Origin: Paenibacillus sp. BIHB 4019
GTDB taxonomy: Bacteria; Bacillota; Bacilli; Paenibacillales; Paenibacillaceae
NCBI RefSeq assembly: GCF_002741035.1
Contig: NZ_CP016808.1
Span: forward strand, 2,720,001-2,784,000
Direction of reading: 5' to 3'
DNA length: 64,000 nt
This document shows positions 50,582 to 61,753 of the stretch, piece after piece; the first letter of the stretch is position 1, and each line of letters opens with the position of its first letter. The position numbers were made by a program, and so were the translations under genes. The notes under the pieces were generated by a model that saw nothing but the letters and a program-made list of their open reading frames with translations, made no database searches and was not told the DNA's origin.

Positions 50582-51124
50582 ATGTCCCGTATTGGTCGCA
50601 AACCAATCCAAGTGCCTAACGGCGTAACAATCAACTTGGAAAACACAGTTATTACTGTTAAAGGACCTAAAGGAACGCTTTCCCGTGAATTTCACAAAGA
50701 TATGAAAGTCAATGTGAGTGAAACTGAAATCGTCATTGAACGTCCTTCTGACAATAAATTGCATCGCTCTTTGCACGGTACTACTCGCAGCATCATCGCT
50801 AACATGGTGAGCGGAGTTACTGACGGATTCTCGAAAAATCTTGAACTCGTTGGCGTAGGTTATCGTGCAAGCAAAAATGGTGAGAAAATCGTTCTTAACG
50901 TTGGTTACTCTCACCCAGTGGAAATCGCTCCTGAAGGCGGAATCGAATTCGACGTTCCTGCGAACACGAAAATTACTGTTCGCGGAATCGATAAAGAACT
51001 CGTTGGCGCATTTGCTGCCAAAATCCGTTCCGTACGTGAGCCTGAGCCGTATAAAGGTAAAGGTATCAAGTACGAAGGCGAGCGCATTATCCGCAAAGAA
51101 GGTAAAGCTGGTAAGAAGAAATAA
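50582..51124 (+). CDS. rplF: 50S ribosomal protein L6
   Basis: This 180-residue protein near the factor-binding site consists of two similar domains. The start MSRIGRKPI and the C-terminal [14 protein letters not shown] signature are intact. It follows TTGGAGGTG. Confidence 0.98.
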   Translation: MSRIGRKPIQVPNGVTINLENTVITVKGPKGTLSREFHKDMKVNVSETEIVIERPSDNKLHRSLHGTTRSIIANMVSGVTDGFSKNLELVGVGYRASKNGEKIVLNVGYSHPVEIAPEGGIEFDVPANTKITVRGIDKELVGAFAAKIRSVREPEPYKGKGIKYEGERIIRKEGKAGKKK

Positions 51125-51184
51125 GCAGTCTGACATGGCTGCTTAACATAGCGGTATGAGGAATTGGAAAGGAGTGAACCTTGA

Positions 51185-51553
51185 ATGATTACGAAAGGCG
51201 ATAAAAACAAGGCACGTCTGAAAAGACACTTGCGTGTTCGTAAAAAAATCAATGGAACGGTTGCACGCCCACGTCTGTCTGTGTTTCGTTCCGCTAAGCA
51301 TATGTATGCTCAATTGATCGACGATGTACAAGGAGTAACACTTGCTGCTGCTTCTACACAAGACAAAGAGCTGACTGAAGCTATCGGCAACGGCGGCAGC
51401 GTTGAAGCTGCTCGCAAAGTCGGCGAATTGCTTGCAAAACGCGCTCAAGCGAAAGGTGTAAACCAAGTAGTATTTGATCGTGGTGGTTACTTGTATCACG
51501 GAAGAATTCAGGCGCTTGCTGATGCAGCTCGCGAAGCTGGTCTGGAATTCTAA
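51185..51553 (+). CDS. rplR: 50S ribosomal protein L18
   Basis: This 122-residue 5S rRNA-binding protein has a basic N-terminal tail ([17 protein letters not shown]) and a globular domain with [13 protein letters not shown]. The start follows AAAGGAGTGAACC. Confidence 0.98.
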   Translation: MITKGDKNKARLKRHLRVRKKINGTVARPRLSVFRSAKHMYAQLIDDVQGVTLAAASTQDKELTEAIGNGGSVEAARKVGELLAKRAQAKGVNQVVFDRGGYLYHGRIQALADAAREAGLEF

Positions 51554-51583
51554 TCGACTTTACTTATAAGGAGGTTAAACGAC

Positions 51584-52081
51584 TTGCGTATAGATCCGAA
51601 TACGTTAGAACTTACTGAAAAAGTTGTCAACATCAACCGTGTTGCCAAAGTTGTTAAAGGCGGACGCCGCTTCAGCTTTAGTGCACTGGTAGTAGTAGGC
51701 GACGGCAACGGCTATGTTGGCGCAGGAATCGGTAAAGCAGGCGAAGTACCTGATGCAATCCGCAAAGGTATCGAAGATGCTAAGAAAAACCTGATTCATG
51801 TACCAATCGTTGGTACAACAATTCCTCACCTTGTGCTAGGACATTTCGGCGCTGGAGAAGTTCTCCTGAAGCCGGCATCCGAAGGTACAGGTGTTATCGC
51901 TGGTGGCCCAGTTCGTGCAGTTCTTGAACTTGCTGGCGTTGGCGATATTTTGACGAAATCCCTCGGTTCTTCGAACTCCATGAACATGGTTAACGCAACG
52001 CTCGAAGGTCTTTCACGTTTGAAACGTGCTGAAGATGTTGCGAAGCTTCGTGGTAAAACTGTCGAAGAGCTGTTAGGTTAA
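51584..52081 (+). CDS. rpsE: 30S ribosomal protein S5
   Basis: This 165-residue protein acts in mRNA helicase activity and decoding accuracy. The N-terminal dsRBD-like domain ([21 protein letters not shown]) and the spectinomycin-site loop show no deletion. The start codon is TTG after AAGGAGGTTAAAC. Confidence 0.98.
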   Translation: MRIDPNTLELTEKVVNINRVAKVVKGGRRFSFSALVVVGDGNGYVGAGIGKAGEVPDAIRKGIEDAKKNLIHVPIVGTTIPHLVLGHFGAGEVLLKPASEGTGVIAGGPVRAVLELAGVGDILTKSLGSSNSMNMVNATLEGLSRLKRAEDVAKLRGKTVEELLG

Positions 52082-52094
52082 GGAGGGGTATACG

Positions 52095-52274
52095 ATGGCA
52101 AAATTGCAAATCACCCTCGTTCGCAGTTTGATCGGCCGTAACGAGAAACAGCGTGCTACTGTAGCATCGCTGGGACTTCGTAAAATCCGTCAAACCGTTG
52201 AATTGAACGATACTGTAGCTATTCGCGGCATGGTTAAACATGTTAGCCACTTGGTTAAAGTCGAAGAAGTATAA
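52095..52274 (+). CDS. rpmD: 50S ribosomal protein L30
   Basis: This 59-residue protein is too short for routine ORF calling but is clear: [19 protein letters not shown], then the conserved [15 protein letters not shown]. It follows AAGGAGGGGTATACG, 13 bases after rpsE, and precedes rplO in standard order. Confidence 0.96.
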   Translation: MAKLQITLVRSLIGRNEKQRATVASLGLRKIRQTVELNDTVAIRGMVKHVSHLVKVEEV

Positions 52275-52318
52275 GATAGTCATTCCTACAAAGAAATAAA
52301 CAAGGAGGTGCAAGAACG

Positions 52319-52759
52319 ATGAAATTGCATGAACTCGCACCAGCACCAGGTTCCAAGCAAACACCAAAACGTAAAGGTCGCGGTATTGGTACCGGTAACG
52401 GTAAAACAGCTGGACGTGGTCACAAAGGTCAAAATGCTCGCTCCGGCGGTGGTGTTCGTCCTGGTTTCGAGGGTGGTCAAAACCCATTGTACCGTCGTGT
52501 ACCGAAACGCGGATTTAACAACCGTTTCCGTAAAGAGTATGCCATAATCAACATTGAAGAGCTGAACAGCTTTGCAGCAGGCACCGAAGTCACTCCAGAA
52601 GTTCTTCTTGAGCAAGGGATTGTTAAAAATCCACTGGCAGGCATTAAGATTTTGGGTAACGGTGAAATCAACGTCCAACTGACTGTAAAAGCAAGCAAGT
52701 TCTCTCAATCTGCGGTAGAGAAAATCCAGGCTGCCGGCGGTAAAACCGAGGTGATCTAA
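52319..52759 (+). CDS. rplO: 50S ribosomal protein L15
   Basis: This 146-residue late assembly protein has a long glycine/arginine-rich N-terminal extension ([19 protein letters not shown]) and a globular C-terminal domain. The start follows AAGGAGGTGC. secY begins at the base after its stop. Confidence 0.98.
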   Translation: MKLHELAPAPGSKQTPKRKGRGIGTGNGKTAGRGHKGQNARSGGGVRPGFEGGQNPLYRRVPKRGFNNRFRKEYAIINIEELNSFAAGTEVTPEVLLEQGIVKNPLAGIKILGNGEINVQLTVKASKFSQSAVEKIQAAGGKTEVI

Positions 52760-54797
<2,038 letters not shown>

Positions 54798-54798
<1 letters not shown>

Positions 54799-55559
54799 TG
54801 ATTATACGCAAATCCGAATCGGAGCTGCGCTATATGAGAGAAGCAGGCAGAATTGTTGCGGATGCCCATCAGTTGATGGCGAGGTCGGTGAAGCCGGGTA
54901 TTACTACCATGGAGCTTGATCAACTAGCTGAAGACTACATTCGCAGTCAAGGAGCCGTGCCTTCTTTTAAAGGTTACAATGGTTTTCCCGCCAGCATTTG
55001 CGCTTCTGTAAATGACGAGCTGGTACATGGTTTTCCAGGACCTCGGAAGTTGAACGAAGGCGATATTATTAGCATCGATATCGGAGCGCAGTACAATGGC
55101 TATCATGGCGACTCTGCCTGGACCTACCCGGTTGGCGCAGTAACGCCTGAAGTACAAAGGCTGCTGGATGTAGCGGAACAGTCGCTTTATGCGGCCGTAA
55201 ATCTCATCCGTCCGAATGAGAAGCTATTTACAATATCCCATGCTGTTCAACAAGTTGTCGAAGCGGCTGGCTTCTCGGTTGTACGCGAATTTGTTGGTCA
55301 TGGAATTGGAGCGAAGCTTCATGAGGAGCCGCAAATTCCGAACTATGGTATGCCAGGTCGCGGACCGAAGCTTGAGCCAGGAATGGTGCTTTGCATCGAA
55401 CCTATGGTGAACATCGGTGAACGATATGTCCGCACGCTTGAAGACAATTGGACGGTCGTAACGGAAGACGGCTCGATGTGTGCCCATTTTGAGCATACGG
55501 TTGCCGTAACGGAGAATGGTTTTGAAATTTTGACGCTATCGAAGCCACAGGCGGACTGA
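54798..55559 (+). CDS. map: Methionine aminopeptidase, type I
   Basis: This 253-residue metalloenzyme removes N-terminal methionine. The metal ligands Asp94, Asp105, His168, Glu201 and Glu232 and the substrate His77 are all in place. No N-terminal zinc-finger extension is present. Translation is coupled to adk through a one-base stop/start overlap. Confidence 0.97.
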
Positions 55560-55566
55560 GCCAGAG

Positions 55567-55848
55567 ATGGATAAGTTTCCGCAGGTAGGCCAAATTGTCA
55601 AAGTGCTTCGGGGCAAGGATGAAGACAGCTATGCGGTGGTCATATCCGTCATTGACGAACGTTTCGTTATGATTGTAGATGGCGATAAGCGGCGCTTCGA
55701 CTCGCCAAAGAAGAAGAACGTTCTGCATCTCGAGTTACAGCCTGTGATAAGCAGCGAAGTTGTAAACAGCTTGCTTGAATCAGGCAGGGTGACCAATACC
55801 AAGTTACGTTATGTTATACAGAAGTTTGCACATGCGAAAGGAGAATGA
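55567..55848 (+). CDS. KOW-domain RNA-binding protein (L14e-like)
   Basis: This 93-residue small protein has an N-terminal KOW-like segment (VGQIVKVLRGKDEDSYAVVISVIDERFVMIVDGD, about 7-40) followed by a basic, helical tail. It is commonly found between map and infA in Bacillota. A ribosome-associated role is suggested by neighbourhood; no function is proven. The start is seven bases after map and lacks a strong ribosome binding site, so coupling is likely. Confidence 0.85.
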   Translation: MDKFPQVGQIVKVLRGKDEDSYAVVISVIDERFVMIVDGDKRRFDSPKKKNVLHLELQPVISSEVVNSLLESGRVTNTKLRYVIQKFAHAKGE

Positions 55849-55851
55849 CGG

Positions 55852-56225
<374 letters not shown>

Positions 56226-56243
56226 AAGGAGGGATAACGGCCT

Positions 56244-56612
56244 ATGGCACGTATAGCTGGTGTAGACTTGCCGCGTGATAAGCGCGTCGAAATCGCTCTG
56301 ACATACATTTTCGGTATTGGCAAAGTGACTTCACAAAAAATCTTGAGCACAACTGGCGTTAACGCGGACACTCGTGTTCGTGATTTGACGGAAGATGAGC
56401 TTGCGAAAATTCGTGAAGCAATTGACAAAACAGTTAAAGTGGAAGGCGACTTGCGTCGTGAAATTTCGCTTAACATCAAACGTCTGATTGAAATCGGATG
56501 TTACCGTGGTGTTCGTCACCGTCGTGGATTGCCTGTTCGTGGACAACGCACGAAAACAAATGCGCGTACGCGTAAAGGTCCTCGTCGGACTGTAGCTAAC
56601 AAAAAGAAATAA
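56244..56612 (+). CDS. rpsM: 30S ribosomal protein S13
   Basis: This 122-residue protein of the 30S head contacts P-site tRNA. The start [22 protein letters not shown] and C-terminal basic tail ([16 protein letters not shown]) are conserved. It follows AAGGAGGGATAAC. Confidence 0.98.
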   Translation: MARIAGVDLPRDKRVEIALTYIFGIGKVTSQKILSTTGVNADTRVRDLTEDELAKIREAIDKTVKVEGDLRREISLNIKRLIEIGCYRGVRHRRGLPVRGQRTKTNARTRKGPRRTVANKKK

Positions 56613-56631
56613 GAAGAGGTGAAATAGGATA

Positions 56632-57027
56632 ATGGCAAAACCGAAAAAAGTCGTTCGTACAAAACGTCGTGATCGGAAAAATATTGAGTCTGGCGTCGCT
56701 CACATTCGCTCGACATTCAATAACACGATTGTTACAATTACGGACCCTCACGGCAATGCAATCTCTTGGGCAAGCTCCGGTAACATGGGTTTCAGAGGTT
56801 CGCGTAAAAGCACGCCTTTCGCAGCTCAAATGGCAGCTGAAACTGCAGCTAAAGCAGCAATGGAACATGGCATGAAAACCGTTGAGGTTATGGTTAAAGG
56901 TCCAGGCGCTGGTCGTGAAGCAGCTATTCGTTCGCTTCAAGCAGCAGGTCTAGAAGTTAACCTGATTAAAGACGTTACTCCAGTGCCTCATAACGGATGC
57001 CGTCCACCAAAACGTCGTCGCGTATAG
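56632..57027 (+). CDS. rpsK: 30S ribosomal protein S11
   Basis: This 131-residue protein of the 30S platform has the conserved [15 protein letters not shown] and C-terminal [12 protein letters not shown]. The start follows AAGAGGTGAAATAGG, 19 bases after rpsM. Confidence 0.98.
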   Translation: MAKPKKVVRTKRRDRKNIESGVAHIRSTFNNTIVTITDPHGNAISWASSGNMGFRGSRKSTPFAAQMAAETAAKAAMEHGMKTVEVMVKGPGAGREAAIRSLQAAGLEVNLIKDVTPVPHNGCRPPKRRRV

Positions 57028-57153
57028 TTGGATCCACTGTGGTATCAAATGACAGCAACTTGTGAATAATGGTTGTGAAGGTTTGGCATACTACGAGATT
57101 TGACTTAAGATACGGTATGGTAACGGAGCGACGTTTGAAGGAGGGTACTATTA

Positions 57154-58098
57154 GTGATTGAGATCGAAAAGCCGAAAATCGAGACCGTGGATTTGAACGA
57201 GGATGGGACTTACGGACGGTTCATTGTTGAGCCGCTGGAGCGTGGCTATGGCACGACGCTTGGAAATTCGCTTCGCCGAATTTTGTTGTCGTCTTTGCCA
57301 GGTGCAGCTGTTACTTCCGTTCAGATCGACGGAGTGCTTCACGAGTTCTCTACAGTTCCAGGAGTGATGGAAGACGTAACTGAAATCATTCTGAACCTGA
57401 AGGGCCTCTCGTTGAAAATCCACTCCGATGAAGAGAAGGTTTTGGAAATCGACGCTGAAGGCGAAGGAATCGTTACGGCGGGCGATATTCGTGCTGACAG
57501 CGATGTCGAGATTTTGAACCCTGATCTTCACATCGCCACCTTGGCCTCCGGCGCGCGGCTCCATATGCGTGTTTTTGCTAATCGGGGACGCGGATATGTG
57601 CAAGCGGACCGTAACAAAAGGGAAGATCAACCGATTGGAGTAATCCCGGTTGATTCGATTTACACGCCAATTACACGTGTAAATTACAGTGTGGAGAATA
57701 CTCGTGTTGGTCAAGTGACTAACTATGATAAACTTACGCTGGAAGTTTGGACTGATGGCAGTATTCGTCCGGAAGAGGCTGTAAGCCTCGGCGCTAAAAT
57801 CTTGACTGAGCATTTGGATCTGTTCGTTGGCTTGACTGACGAAGCGAAAGATGCCGAGATTATGGTAGAGAAGGAAGAAGACAAAAAAGAGAAAGTTCTG
57901 GAGATGACTATCGAAGAACTGGATCTTTCCGTACGTTCATACAACTGCTTGAAGCGTGCAGGAATCAACACCGTTCAAGAGCTGATTACGAAATCCGAAG
58001 AGGACATGATGAAGGTTCGCAACTTGGGCCGCAAGTCGCTTGAGGAAGTTCAAGAGAAGCTGGAAGAACTGGGTCTTGGCCTGCGCATGGAAGAGTAG
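57154..58098 (+). CDS. rpoA: RNA polymerase alpha subunit
   Basis: This 314-residue subunit has the N-terminal assembly domain (about 1-230, with [15 protein letters not shown]) and the C-terminal domain (about 245-310) that binds UP elements and activators, including [11 protein letters not shown]. The start codon is GTG after TGAAGGAGGG. The 126-base gap after rpsK has no gene. Confidence 0.98.
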   Translation: MIEIEKPKIETVDLNEDGTYGRFIVEPLERGYGTTLGNSLRRILLSSLPGAAVTSVQIDGVLHEFSTVPGVMEDVTEIILNLKGLSLKIHSDEEKVLEIDAEGEGIVTAGDIRADSDVEILNPDLHIATLASGARLHMRVFANRGRGYVQADRNKREDQPIGVIPVDSIYTPITRVNYSVENTRVGQVTNYDKLTLEVWTDGSIRPEEAVSLGAKILTEHLDLFVGLTDEAKDAEIMVEKEEDKKEKVLEMTIEELDLSVRSYNCLKRAGINTVQELITKSEEDMMKVRNLGRKSLEEVQEKLEELGLGLRMEE

Positions 58099-58140
58099 CA
58101 TCAATTAGTCTAGACTACAGGCAAGGGAGGGAAAATCAAG

Positions 58141-58506
58141 ATGGCATATCAAAAACTAGGCCGTAACGCTAGCGCGCGGAAAGCATTGTTCCGTGACCTC
58201 GTTACTGACCTTTTCCTTTATGAGCGTATTCAAACAACGGAAGCAAAAGCGAAAGAGGTTCGTTCGATCGCTGAAAAGCTGATCACGAAAGCGAAGCAAG
58301 GCGACTTGCACGCGCGTCGTCAAGTAGCAGCTTACGTGCGTCGTGAAACAATCGATGGAGAGCAAGATGCAATCCAAAAATTGTTCTCGGAGCTGGGCCC
58401 CCGTTACTCGGAGCGTCCGGGCGGATACACGCGGATTTTGAAACTAGGACCTCGCCGTGGCGACGCTGCGCCAATGGTATATTTGGAACTGGTAGACCGC
58501 GCGTAA
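58141..58506 (+). CDS. rplQ: 50S ribosomal protein L17
   Basis: This 121-residue protein at the tunnel exit is the last gene of the alpha operon. The conserved start [20 protein letters not shown] is present, with the Bacillota short form length. It follows AAGGGAGGG. A terminator follows seven bases after its stop. The cobalt/vitamin transporter genes that follow rplQ in B. subtilis are absent. Confidence 0.98.
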   Translation: MAYQKLGRNASARKALFRDLVTDLFLYERIQTTEAKAKEVRSIAEKLITKAKQGDLHARRQVAAYVRRETIDGEQDAIQKLFSELGPRYSERPGGYTRILKLGPRRGDAAPMVYLELVDRA

Positions 58507-58512
58507 CATGAG

Positions 58513-58543
58513 AAAGGGTGGACCCTCGAGGCCACCTTTTTTT
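58513..58543 (+). terminator. Terminator of the S10-spc-alpha supercluster
   Basis: AAAGGGTGG pairs with CCACCTTTT around a loop containing ccctcgagg. It is followed by seven Ts. It is placed seven bases after the rplQ stop. Confidence 0.9.
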
Positions 58544-58591
58544 ATTTGCTGGCTTTTGCGAGAGCAGGAGATGCAGCAAAGGCATAAGGGA

Positions 58592-58698
58592 GCTAGAAGC
58601 TGGAGAGCTTTTGAAGGTTTGGGTAAACTCTCTAGTGAGAGTTGGGATAGAAGCCTTTAAAGGTTTGGGTAGAAGCCCTCTCGAGGGTCTGGGAGGAA
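58592..58698 (+). repeat. Tandem array of small hairpins in the truA leader
   Basis: Successive units of about 22-26 bases alternate a short palindrome with the linker TTGGG(T/A)(A/T)(A/G)AA. The palindromes differ: AGCT-aga-AGCT (58592-58602), CTTTTGAAGG (58608-58617, imperfect), AACTCTC-tagt-GAGAGTT (58626-58643), CCTTTAAAGG (58654-58663) and CCCTC-tc-GAGGG (58676-58687). The last unit runs into the truA ribosome binding site GGGAGGAATT. Arms vary in sequence but keep pairing. Confidence 0.7.
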
Positions 58699-58704
58699 TT
58701 CCAC

Positions 58705-59463
58705 ATGCGAAATATTGCAGTAAAGGTCAGCTATGATGGGGCGCAGTTTAATGGCTTCCAATCTCAGCTGGAGCCGCATCTTAGAACGGTGCAGCAGGAG
58801 ATTGAGAAAGCGTTAAAGGCGCTCACGGGTGAGGAGATTCATATCATTGGCTCGGGCAGGACGGATGCAGGCGTTCATGCTATGGGCCAGGTATTCAATT
58901 TCCATACGAAGTCGGTCATACCGGCGGAGCGATGGGCAATTGCGCTGAATACGAGGCTGCCGAAGGATATCGTTATTTTGGAGGCGCACGAGGTGCCGGA
59001 GCATTTTCATTCCCGGCGCTCGGCGAAACGAAAGACGTATCGTTATTCGATAGATCGTGGCAAGTTCCCGGATGTATTCACCCGCGAGTATTGCTTTCAT
59101 TATCCGATGCGCTTAGACGCAGAGGCTATGGCGAAGGCACTGCCCTATGTGATAGGCGAGCATGATTTTACTTCTTTTACATCTATTCATTCGACGAAGC
59201 CGCATCATATAAGAACGATTTATGAGGCGTATTTTGAACAGCAGGGCAGCAAGCTTCATATGTACGTGACCGGCAACGGTTTTTTGTACAATATGGTGCG
59301 GGTTATTATGGGAACACTGCTGTGGGTAGGGCAAGGCAAGCTGCAGCCGGAAGATATGAAGCGCATATTAGAGGGCAAAAGCAGGTCTTTGGCTGGCCCA
59401 ACTGCAATGCCTCATGGCCTTACGCTGGTCGAAGTTGAATATCCCGATGAACTAAGAAGTTAA
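58705..59463 (+). CDS. truA: tRNA pseudouridine synthase A
   Basis: This 252-residue enzyme makes pseudouridine at positions 38-40 of the tRNA anticodon arm. The catalytic Asp54 is in the motif GRTDAGVHA. The start follows GGGAGGAATTCC. It is preceded by the hairpin array and followed by rplM, as in B. subtilis except that the energy-coupling factor genes before it are missing. Confidence 0.96.
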   Translation: MRNIAVKVSYDGAQFNGFQSQLEPHLRTVQQEIEKALKALTGEEIHIIGSGRTDAGVHAMGQVFNFHTKSVIPAERWAIALNTRLPKDIVILEAHEVPEHFHSRRSAKRKTYRYSIDRGKFPDVFTREYCFHYPMRLDAEAMAKALPYVIGEHDFTSFTSIHSTKPHHIRTIYEAYFEQQGSKLHMYVTGNGFLYNMVRVIMGTLLWVGQGKLQPEDMKRILEGKSRSLAGPTAMPHGLTLVEVEYPDELRS

Positions 59464-59476
59464 TCGTACAAACTGC

Positions 59477-59505
59477 TTGCTTTAGGCCACTTTTTATAGT
59501 AATAT
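59477..59505 (+). promoter_or_regulatory. Promoter of rplM-rpsI
   Basis: TTGCTT (59477-59482) and TAATAT (59500-59505) have 17-base spacing. The 130-base leader that follows has a GGCT-atccccac-AGCC-type pairing and a GAACG-gaaa-CGTTC hairpin (59588-59601). This is consistent with a ribosomal L13-type leader; the exact family match is uncertain. Confidence 0.55.
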
Positions 59506-59647
59506 ATAACTTGTGCTTTCTTAGTGGCTATCCCACAGCCCCGACTGAGATCGTCACAAACTTGGCAGCAATAACTGTTATAAATCGAACGGAAACGTTC
59601 TTTGATAAAATTAAATTTTAAACGTAAGCGAATGAAGGAGGATCTCC

Positions 59648-60085
59648 ATGCGTACCACCTATATGGCTAAGCCAAATGAAGTTGAACGTAAATGGTACAT
59701 CATTGATGCGGAAGGTAAAACCCTCGGTCGTCTGGCAAGCGAAGCAGCTAGCTTGATCCGTGGCAAACACAAGCCGCAATTTACACCTCACGTTGACACA
59801 GGCGATTTCGTTATCGTAATCAACGCTGAAAAAATCGTTCTGACAGGTAAAAAACTGACAGACAAAATGTACTACCGTCACTCGATGTACTCTGGTGGTT
59901 TGAAAGTTACACCAGCTAACGTTATGATCGACAAAAAGCCTGATCGCGTTATCGAATTGGCTGTTCACGGCATGTTGCCAAAAACACGTCAAGGTAACAA
60001 AATGAAGCTTAGACTTAAAGCATACGCTGGTTCGGTACATCCGCACCAAGCACAAAATCCTGAAGTTTACGAACTTCGCGGGTAA
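59648..60085 (+). CDS. rplM: 50S ribosomal protein L13
   Basis: This 145-residue early assembly protein has the conserved [19 protein letters not shown] and GMLPKTRQG blocks. The start MRTTYMAKP matches the Bacillota long form. It follows AAGGAGGATCTCC. Confidence 0.98.
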   Translation: MRTTYMAKPNEVERKWYIIDAEGKTLGRLASEAASLIRGKHKPQFTPHVDTGDFVIVINAEKIVLTGKKLTDKMYYRHSMYSGGLKVTPANVMIDKKPDRVIELAVHGMLPKTRQGNKMKLRLKAYAGSVHPHQAQNPEVYELRG

Positions 60086-60105
60086 TTAAAGGGGAGGACA
60101 GTTTC

Positions 60106-60498
60106 ATGGCTCAAGTGCAATACTATGGAACGGGTCGTCGTAAACACTCTGTTGCACGTGTACGTCTCGTGCCAGGTGAAGGACGAATCATCATTAACAA
60201 ACGTGATATCAACGAATACTTCGGTTTGGAAACATTGAAACTTATCGTTAAACAACCGCTTAACCTGACAGAAACGCTTACGCAATATGATGTATTGGTT
60301 ATTGCTAACGGCGGCGGTATGTCCGGCCAAGCTGGCGCTATCCGTCATGGTATCTCCCGCGCTCTACTGAAAGTAGACGCTGAATACCGTCCAGCTCTGA
60401 AACGCGCTGGATTCCTGACTCGTGACCCACGTATGAAAGAGCGTAAAAAATACGGTCTTAAAGCGGCTCGTCGCGCGCCACAATTCTCGAAACGTTAA
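60106..60498 (+). CDS. rpsI: 30S ribosomal protein S9
   Basis: This 130-residue protein contacts P-site tRNA through its C-terminal tail RRAPQFSKR. The start [20 protein letters not shown] is typical. It follows AAGGGGAGGACAG, 20 bases after rplM. Confidence 0.98.
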   Translation: MAQVQYYGTGRRKHSVARVRLVPGEGRIIINKRDINEYFGLETLKLIVKQPLNLTETLTQYDVLVIANGGGMSGQAGAIRHGISRALLKVDAEYRPALKRAGFLTRDPRMKERKKYGLKAARRAPQFSKR

Positions 60499-60513
60499 TA
60501 TGTTGTTCAACAG

Positions 60514-60541
60514 CCCCTGGCCTTCTGGCCGGGGGTTTTTT
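60514..60541 (+). terminator. Terminator after rpsI
   Basis: CCCCTGGCC pairs with GGCCGGGG across a ttct loop and is followed by six Ts, 15 bases after the stop. Confidence 0.95.
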
Positions 60542-60567
60542 GTTGTTTATTGAAGCTTGTGACGGAG

Positions 60568-60626
60568 GGTGCCGAGAAGCTGAAATAAATGGAACGGTTA
60601 GGAACCGAATCCTTGGCGTCATTTTT
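60568..60626 (+). other. Structured element upstream of cysH
   Basis: GGTGCCGAG (60568-60576) pairs at all nine positions, with G-T pairs, to CTTGGCGTC (60612-60620). An inner hairpin CGGTT-agg-AACCG (60595-60607) is perfect, and ATTTTT follows. It resembles a terminator or a small structured RNA. It lies between the rpsI terminator and the cysH promoter in a 378-base gene-free gap (60499-60876). Confidence 0.5.
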
Positions 60627-60711
60627 CTAATAAATAGTCCATAAAAAGCACTGAAAAAACCAACCCGGATATTTGCTGGCAGGCAGGCTTAAGAAAAGAC
60701 AGGATATGTAG

Positions 60712-60752
60712 ACGGGACAAGCGGAGAAAGTGTGCTTAGAGCCCGTTTTTTT
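60712..60752 (+). terminator. Further terminator before cysH
   Basis: ACGGG (60712-60716) pairs with CCCGT (60742-60746), with inner AAGC/GCTT, and is followed by a run of seven Ts. No gene precedes it directly, so it may end a small RNA or read-through transcript. Confidence 0.65.
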
Positions 60753-60795
60753 GCATAATAATCAAACTTTAATTCATTTTGGAGTAAACTAGATA

Positions 60796-60824
60796 TTGAA
60801 GATTGTGAATGGTCGACGTATAAT
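60796..60824 (+). promoter_or_regulatory. Promoter of cysH
   Basis: TTGAAG (60796-60801) and a perfect TATAAT (60819-60824) have 17-base spacing, about 50 bases before the cysH start. No recognisable S-box or CymR site was seen. Confidence 0.75.
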
Positions 60825-60876
60825 TAGACTTAATTACAGATCAATATACTTGGTATTGATGCGGAGGAGTAAAACG

Positions 60877-61572
60877 ATGAATCTTTTTGAGAAGGAAGCC
60901 CTTATTGCCAAGCAGGCGGTTGAGCTGGAAAATGCAACGCCAGAGGAAATTATTGCTTTTGCGGTTGCGACATTCCCTAATCTTACTTTTGCTTGCAGCT
61001 TCGGTGCAGAGGATGTTGTGCTCGTTGATATGCTGCAGAAGGTTAGCCCAACAACGGACATTTTCTACTTGGACACTGATTTCCACTTTAAAGAAACGTA
61101 TGAAACTCGCGATCGCATGATCGAGCGTTACCCAGGAATTCCGTTCGTAGAGGTAAAGCCGAAAATTACGCCGGAGCAGCAAGCTGCCCAATATGGCGAA
61201 GAGCTATGGAAAACCGATGCTAACCAATGCTGCGACATTCGGAAGGTAGAGCCGCTTACGCGGATTTTGTCCCAATACGAAGCATGGATTACAGGTATCC
61301 GTCGTGATCAGGCGCCAACACGGGCTAACGCGAAAAAAATCGAGTATGATACAAAATTCGGATTGGTGAAGTTTAATCCGATTGCGCATTGGACAACTGA
61401 GGATGTATGGAACTATATCCGTGAAAATGATGTCATCTACAACCCGCTTCATGATCAAAACTATCCGAGCATTGGCTGCGAATATTGCACACGTCAAGTT
61501 AAGCCGGGTGAAGACCCGCGTGCTGGACGCTGGGCAGGGCAAGAAAAAACAGAGTGCGGCTTGCATAAATAA
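60877..61572 (+). CDS. cysH: Assimilatory APS reductase with iron-sulfur motif
   Basis: This 231-residue enzyme reduces adenylyl sulfate (and perhaps PAPS) to sulfite in sulfate assimilation. Cys118-Cys119 and Cys201/Cys204 form the double CC...CxxC motif that binds a [4Fe-4S] cluster in APS-reducing forms. The catalytic Cys227 lies in ECGLH at the C-terminus. The ATG at 60877 follows GGAGGAGT (60863-60870); a longer frame from 60796 starts within the -35 box and is rejected. No other sulfate-assimilation gene is adjacent. Confidence 0.96.
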   Translation: MNLFEKEALIAKQAVELENATPEEIIAFAVATFPNLTFACSFGAEDVVLVDMLQKVSPTTDIFYLDTDFHFKETYETRDRMIERYPGIPFVEVKPKITPEQQAAQYGEELWKTDANQCCDIRKVEPLTRILSQYEAWITGIRRDQAPTRANAKKIEYDTKFGLVKFNPIAHWTTEDVWNYIRENDVIYNPLHDQNYPSIGCEYCTRQVKPGEDPRAGRWAGQEKTECGLHK

Positions 61573-61753
61573 ACCGCTTTATTCCGAACACAGCTTCTTC
61601 TGTCAATAATGCGGCAATATGGCGACGACCAAACCATGTCCGCATGACAAATCCGAGCATTTGACGCTTTCCTTGCACAAATGTACGCGCGCTGCTGCGT
61701 GGCACTGTGAATGTGCAGAGACACACTCATAAATAACCATCTCGTCCCATAAG

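Noticed and set aside
61499..61730. Overlapping minus-strand ORFs at the cysH 3' end
   Set aside because: They overlap the conserved cysH C-terminus antisense and lack start signals.
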